Positions 59,518-64,000 of a DNA stretch of 64,000 nt are shown here, one piece after another. This stretch comes from Blastomussa wellsi (Eukaryota; Cnidaria; Anthozoa; Scleractinia; Plerogyridae). Below the pieces are notes generated by a model. It ran no database searches. It saw only the letters and a list, made by a program, of their open reading frames with translations, and was not told the origin of the DNA. The stretch lies in assembly GCA_947652115.1 (NCBI GenBank), contig OX393564.1:1137286-1201285 (forward strand), in the 5' to 3' direction. Position 1 is the first letter of the stretch. Each line of letters starts with the position of its first letter. The translations under genes and the position numbers were made by a program.

Positions 59518-60256
59518 CTAAAGATAAATTCGATACATCTCATTAGAATAACTTACTAAATTTAACAATTTGCACATAAATCAATAAGGAAGAACAATAA
59601 TGGTTTCCATATAATAATTTAACTCCAATGGATAAACACAAATTGTTGAGAATATATAGTAGTTCGACAAAAAATATAATATAATAAAAAAGCATAGACA
59701 CTGGCACAAATATAAAATTACATTACACCTGTTAGGAAATAAAATTGATTTAAGATTGCTTAAATTTTCTTGTGATTGAAAATGTCCAAGTTAGGTAAGC
59801 TAGTCAGGGATTGTTTTTTTCTCTTGTTTAGTAATGTTTTCAGCATTCTCTGCCCAGAGCCACTTGTCCCTCTTAGCCGGCTGGGCTTGGATCTGGGATC
59901 TAATTATTTGATTGACTAGAATCTAACAAAGGGAGTCCAATCGAGTCAACCGTTTTACATTATCTTACGAAAAAGTCGTTTAAAACGGCTGATGGGTTTC
60001 TAACCGTTGGATTTTGTAATTTCGACTTTCTACGGATAAGCTTTGGTAAGACCAAATAAGAACTCATAAAAACTCGACAACTGGGGCGAGTCGATTACGT
60101 CATCGGCCGCTCCATCCTCCCCCCAGTGAGTTTACAACAACGAACGACAACTTGCGAGTATTTCTAAAGGTACAACAACAACAATAAACAGATCTAAGCG
60201 ACAATAACTATTGTTCTTAGTGTCCACATTCTTGGTGGTATAGCATTGTTCATTAA
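59518..60256. other. Gene F intron sequence and putative 3' LTR of the BEL/Pao element
   Basis: Reading leftwards from the integrase stop (60257-60259), the - strand shows a purine-rich GGGGGGAGGA at about 60118-60127, a plausible polypurine tract, then TGGAGCGGCC, which may be the start of the 3' LTR. The other LTR end is not certain because the 5' LTR lies outside the window. 59518-59850 looks like ordinary AT-rich intron of gene F. Confidence 0.4.
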
Positions 60257-60991
60257 TTAAGAAGACTCTTCCAGTAAGCACAACTTGGCAGCAGGACGCA
60301 TCAAGGTTCCATTTGGAGTCTTCACTTCCGCTGTGCGCACTCTACCGTCATTTCCTGGGAAAGTCTTAAGAATCCGCCCAAGGGGCCAATGCGAACGCGG
60401 GGCATCATCAGTCTGCAAGAGGATCAGGTCGCCCTCTTGCAAATTCCGTTGCTCTTTATTCCACTTCGAACGGGCAGACAGGCTTGGTAGGTACTCTTTA
60501 CGCCACCGTCGCCATAGCATGTCAGTTAGAGCCTGGGCCATTCTCCATCTCTTGCGACTATTAACTTCGCGCTCCTCAAATTGACCGGGTGGGCTGTTAG
60601 GTGACGCTCTTCCAATTAGAAAGTGGTTTGGCGTCAGTGCTTCGTAATCGTTCAGGTCATCGCTGACCGAAGTAAGTGGTCTACTATTGAGTATAGCCTC
60701 TGTCTCGATAAGGACTGTATGTAGTGTCTCCTCGGGTAGGACTTGATCATTAACTACGGTCTTCATTGCTCTTTTCACTTGCTTTACCATTGACTCAAAG
60801 ATTCCTCCCATATGCGGGGACGATGGCGGGTTAAAGTACCAGGAGATGCCTTTGTGGGCCAGCTCGTTGGTGATTCGTTCTTGGTTCAACGTCTTTAAAG
60901 CTTCCTTCAGCTCTCGGTTAGCTCCGACGAAATTGGTTCCATTGTCTGAACGCATTGTCTTAGGCGTTCCCTTTCTTCCTTGAAAGCGCAA
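60257..60991 (-). pseudogene. BEL/Pao integrase core (partial) and C-terminal domain, frameshifted from pol
   Basis: About 240 residues in a different frame from pol and overlapping its end by about 30 bp. It starts inside the integrase core at GRKGTPKTMRSDNGTNFVGA, which carries the second catalytic Asp, and has the Glu in PHMGGIFESMVKQVKRAMK. The C-terminal part (NLQEGDLILLQTDDAPRSHW, PLGRILKTFPG, RTAEVKTPNG) is the DUF5641-type domain typical of BEL/Pao. The stretch that should hold the first catalytic Asp is missing: pol goes from MASLPKER directly to this segment, with a frame change. Strand transfer needs all three acidic residues, so this integrase should be dead. ATG starts here are incidental. 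Confidence 0.8.
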
Positions 60992-63900
60992 ATCGCTCTT
61001 TAGGCAAGGACGCCATCATAGGCACGTTAGGTTTGGCTCGTCTTCTCTTACAGTGTAGGCAATCATTGACGATCTTCCTAGTAAATGATTTTCCTCGCGG
61101 GATCCAAAACTGCTGACGCACAAGGGCCAGTGTGTGTTCTCTGCCAACGTGAAAATGTTTCTCGTGAAAGTCTTGAACCAGGAGTCTTGATATACGATGT
61201 GTTGGTGGAAGGATCACTTGGTGCTTCGCCTCGAAAGGAACTGGAGCCTTGTTTAGTCGACCTCCAACTCTGATAACTCCGTTCACAAGAACTGGCTGCA
61301 GTGGAAGCAGTGAACTGTTTCGAGGGAGCACTCGGTTGGCCTGGAGATCCTCATAGTCTTCCTTGAATGATTCAATCTGGGCTTGCTTGCACAAGGCAAG
61401 GGAGGCCTCTGCTAGCTCATCGGCGCTCAGCACCTTGGCCTGTCGCTCGGGAGGTGAACTTTGCTTCTTTGCTTTACATCTTAGTTTGAATTTGTACCTC
61501 ATCCACCAGGCATACAATCGTACCAGCCTTTTCCAAGATGAGTACTTCTCCCATTGCACTAGATTCATCAGCGGGGTGGTCGAGGTTGCGAGGACTGACG
61601 CCTTAACTTCTAGCTCACTTTCATCAACTTCTGGGACCTCTTTACTACACGGCCATTGCTCTGCAGGCAACATCAGAAACTCAGGACCACTAATCCATCG
61701 ACACTCCGGGGTTAAGTCGTCAATTTCAATCCCTCTTGTGCAGTCGTCTGCCACATTCTTCACACCTTGGATATGGTGCCACTCTTTAGTGTCACAGTTA
61801 GAAACAATTTCAGCAACTCTGTGTGATACGTACACGCTAAATCTTCTTTGGGTGTTGTTAATGTAATGTAACACGATCTTGGAGTCACTCCACAGATGCG
61901 TTTGGTCAACTTCAAAGTCGATTTCTTCCAATATCTTGGACTTCAGCCTAATAGCCACAACTGCAGCCTGCAGCTCTAGACGTGGTATGGTCAAGGTCTT
62001 GATTGGCGCTAGCCTTGTCTTGCTCATGATAAAGCTCACGTTGACACGCCCATCAGTGACTGATCGGAAATAAGCAACTGCTCCATAAGCAACTTCCGAA
62101 GCGTCGCAAAACACGTGAAGTTGCACGTCCTGGGATTCTTCACGATGAAAACCATACCATCTGGGCACTGCGATAATGCGAGGCGTCTTTAAACCATCTT
62201 TCCAACTTTGCCAGCTCTGGAGAATGCCGTCAGGCAGCTCTTCATCCCAGTCGATCTGACGCCTCCACAGTTCTTGTATGATCAGCTTTGCCTTAATCAC
62301 GTAAGGGGCAGCAAGTCCAAGTGGATCAAACACGCTGCTTGTGGCGCTCAATATCCCTCGTTTAGTGTTGGGAAAGCCACTTTTCACTGATCGCAGGTAC
62401 AAGAGATCTTGTTCGGCACACCACTTGACACCCAGGGCTCTTTCTTGTGGCAGTTCATTTCGAGCTAGATCAACAGTGTTACACGCCACTTCAGATGAAG
62501 GAATTGCCATCAGAACTTCTCGGCTGTTTGACATCCACTTCGTAAGACGAAATCCCCCTGTTGCTAGGATTTCTATCAGCTGCTTGACTAGATTTGTAGC
62601 TTCATCTGAGTTTGGTTTCGACGTCAAGAGGTCATCCATGTAAAAATTCCGCTTTACTGCATGAATTGCATCTTCACTGAACTTTCCTTGCTGGTCATGA
62701 GCAGTTCTTTGCAATGCATAATTAGCGCAACAGGGCGAGTCAACAGCTCCAAACACATGGACAGTCATTTGATATTCATCTGGTCTTCTGGTTTCGTCCA
62801 AATCTCTCCACAAGAAACGCAGAGAGTCCCTGTCTTCTTCACGTACGCCGACTTGATGAAACATTTGTTCTACGTCTGACATGATGCCAATCTTTCCGCT
62901 ACGAAATCTGATGAGGATTCCCACCAAATTATTTAACAAGTCAGGGCCAGTGAGCAGCTTGTTATTTAATGAAACACCATCAAACTTTGACGCAGCATCA
63001 AAGACTACTCGGACCTTCCCGGGCTTGTTAGGATTGAGTACTGCATGGTGTGGTAGGTACCACGTTTTCGGAGTTGTTATCTTAGCCTCTTCAGGTGTCA
63101 ACTTTTTGGCGTGTCCTTTACTGACATAATCGTTTATGACTCCTTGGTACTTCTCTGCTAGTTCTGGATCTTTCGAAAGTTTCTTCTCAGTGGAATGTAG
63201 TCTTGAAACTGCCATAGCACGGTTGTTGGGCAGGTTTGGCTCACGGTCCCACAACAATGGTGTTTTGTAATGACTTTCTTCTTTCACTGTTCCGCTTTGC
63301 AAGATTGCCAGTGCTCTCTTGTCTTCAGCTGACATGGTAGATTCAGACGGTGTTTGGCTGGTTGCATACGAGTCTATCTCCCAAAATCGTTCAATCTGGT
63401 GCTGCAAAGAGGTTCCTTCATCAGTTGCAAGGAAGTTTGCACTGATTCTGTCACAGTGTCCGTTGTCTACATTTCCAAACAGGGTCCATCCTAGGGGAGT
63501 CTTGATGGCGATGGGCTCATCCCATCGCCCTTGGCGGACTTCGAGGTGAATCAGTAAGTGAGCCATATCAGATCCAATGAGAAGCATCACGTCGCAACCT
63601 TCAAGTTCAGGAAGGTCCACACCCGATAAATGACTCCATCGTTGGATCGCCCTTTCCTTTGACACCTTGATAGATGGGATATTGAGTTTGTCAATGACCC
63701 ACGCTCCACGTACTAACACTGGTTGCGGATGATCGTTCGATGACAGGCTAAAGCTAACTCTGCTCAAGTTCTGGGTCTTAACATCTGAACCGACTGTGTT
63801 CAAACCAAGCTGGTGTGTTTCACCATCAAGTTGAAGATGGTCTGCCAGGTCCTTTCTAATCAGGGTTGAGTCACTTCCAGGATCAAGGACAGCATATGTG

Positions 63901-64000
63901 TTGATGACTAAACCTTTCTTACTATGGATCTGAACTGGCAGAATTTGAAGAAGGACCTTTCTTCTAGGCTGAACACAAACTTGATTGATACTTCGCTGTG
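60960..64000 (-). CDS. BEL/Pao pol: protease, reverse transcriptase, RNase H, integrase zinc-binding region (5' end outside window)
   Basis: The frame is open without a stop from the window edge (64000) to 60960. Near 63890 it encodes AVLDPGSDSTLI, the D-x-G-S type active site of a retroviral-like aspartic protease (DUF1758 type). RT follows: VRVVFDAASKF, SDVEQMFHQV and the catalytic FYMDD at about 62630-62643. RNase H shows VFCDASEVAYGAVAY near 62100, with ELQAAV and HLWSDSKIV after it. Near 61130-61190 HEKHFHVGREH and then NDCLHCKRRR give an integrase HHCC zinc site. The frame leaves the integrase after LPKER and ends at a TAA at 60960-60962 because of a deletion. Copies cDNA from RNA in virus-like particles; family known, activity of this copy unlikely. 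Confidence 0.85.
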   Translation of the reverse strand, partial: QRSINQVCVQPRRKVLLQILPVQIHSKKGLVINTYAVLDPGSDSTLIRKDLADHLQLDGETHQLGLNTVGSDVKTQNLSRVSFSLSSNDHPQPVLVRGAWVIDKLNIPSIKVSKERAIQRWSHLSGVDLPELEGCDVMLLIGSDMAHLLIHLEVRQGRWDEPIAIKTPLGWTLFGNVDNGHCDRISANFLATDEGTSLQHQIERFWEIDSYATSQTPSESTMSAEDKRALAILQSGTVKEESHYKTPLLWDREPNLPNNRAMAVSRLHSTEKKLSKDPELAEKYQGVINDYVSKGHAKKLTPEEAKITTPKTWYLPHHAVLNPNKPGKVRVVFDAASKFDGVSLNNKLLTGPDLLNNLVGILIRFRSGKIGIMSDVEQMFHQVGVREEDRDSLRFLWRDLDETRRPDEYQMTVHVFGAVDSPCCANYALQRTAHDQQGKFSEDAIHAVKRNFYMDDLLTSKPNSDEATNLVKQLIEILATGGFRLTKWMSNSREVLMAIPSSEVACNTVDLARNELPQERALGVKWCAEQDLLYLRSVKSGFPNTKRGILSATSSVFDPLGLAAPYVIKAKLIIQELWRRQIDWDEELPDGILQSWQSWKDGLKTPRIIAVPRWYGFHREESQDVQLHVFCDASEVAYGAVAYFRSVTDGRVNVSFIMSKTRLAPIKTLTIPRLELQAAVVAIRLKSKILEEIDFEVDQTHLWSDSKIVLHYINNTQRRFSVYVSHRVAEIVSNCDTKEWHHIQGVKNVADDCTRGIEIDDLTPECRWISGPEFLMLPAEQWPCSKEVPEVDESELEVKASVLATSTTPLMNLVQWEKYSSWKRLVRLYAWWMRYKFKLRCKAKKQSSPPERQAKVLSADELAEASLALCKQAQIESFKEDYEDLQANRVLPRNSSLLPLQPVLVNGVIRVGGRLNKAPVPFEAKHQVILPPTHRISRLLVQDFHEKHFHVGREHTLALVRQQFWIPRGKSFTRKIVNDCLHCKRRRAKPNVPMMASLPKERFALSRKKGNA

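Larger units (their letters stand above)
60118..64000 (-). mobile_element. BEL/Pao LTR retrotransposon, 3' portion
   Basis: The element runs right to left and continues beyond the window. It shows aspartic protease, RT, RNase H, integrase zinc-binding and partial integrase core domains in BEL order, then a polypurine tract. gag and the 5' LTR are outside. The integrase is broken by a deletion (near 60985), so this copy is probably not autonomous. It lies on the same strand as gene F and upstream of its visible exons. Confidence 0.8.

Noticed and set aside
61085..63549. Many + strand open frames of 60-167 codons
   Set aside because: Shadows of the BEL/Pao pol frame on the - strand; no domain recognised.

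Overview
The window is eukaryotic and metazoan. Coding sequence comes in 75-190 bp pieces split by GT-AG introns, AT-rich introns are full of MITE-like hairpins, tRNA-derived SINEs, a LINE fragment and a BEL/Pao retrotransposon, and there are no bacterial-style operons. The combination (many short EGF-like exons, BEL pol, a dispersed GAAACGTC repeat, about 37-40% GC by eye) points to a cnidarian, most likely an anthozoan such as a coral or sea anemone. The species is not determinable from the sequence alone.

The dominant content is a cluster of six paralogous genes that I call A to F. Each encodes a secreted chain of EGF-like domains, one domain per exon. Nearly every intron is phase 1, so exons can be gained or lost without breaking the frame. 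Complete members start with a near-identical signal-peptide exon (M-x2-x-K-x-Q-I, then a hydrophobic run) and usually end with an exon encoding a small Gly/Ser linker plus a hydrophobic tail, as in GPI-anchored proteins. A to D are on the + strand (A, 5' end outside the window, 1-8187; B 10081-21716; C 24224-29433; D 30820-42862). E (56974-44267) and F (3' end only, 59517-58089) are on the - strand, so D and E converge.

I sort the domain exons by sequence into types used throughout: a, b, c (N-terminal single types); d (PLHPC-like start, GNG..CR end); e (CP...C..VDPL..., GKCVG end); f (C......C..YS.C...C.CKDEL); g (EC.KKG..C); h and h' (D-x-D/N-E-C calcium-binding EGF); i (C.CK..E.C..GKCKC). 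The common plan is signal-a-b-c-(d-e-f)-(d-e-f)-(d-e)-g-h-h'-i-tail, seen in D and E. B adds an i-like exon between h and h'. C is short: signal-f-(d-e-f)-(d-e)-g-h-i-tail. Visible A is d-e-f-d-e-h-h'-i-tail and lacks g. Visible F is h'-i-tail. Function is unknown; the architecture suggests cell-surface adhesion or recognition proteins.

Between and inside genes: 4812-6240 is a 1.4 kb CAC/CAT repeat in an intron of A; several terminal-inverted-repeat elements have TA or TTAA flanks; six or so SINE copies occur; a 173 bp retroposed unit with a hammerhead-ribozyme-like core is flanked by a 14 bp target duplication at 54606-54806, with related copies near 23763, 28449-28690 and 40774-41640, the last split by a LINE. 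The right edge (about 60118-64000, - strand) is a BEL/Pao element with open protease-RT-RNase H sequence but an integrase broken by an internal deletion; it lies upstream of the visible exons of gene F.
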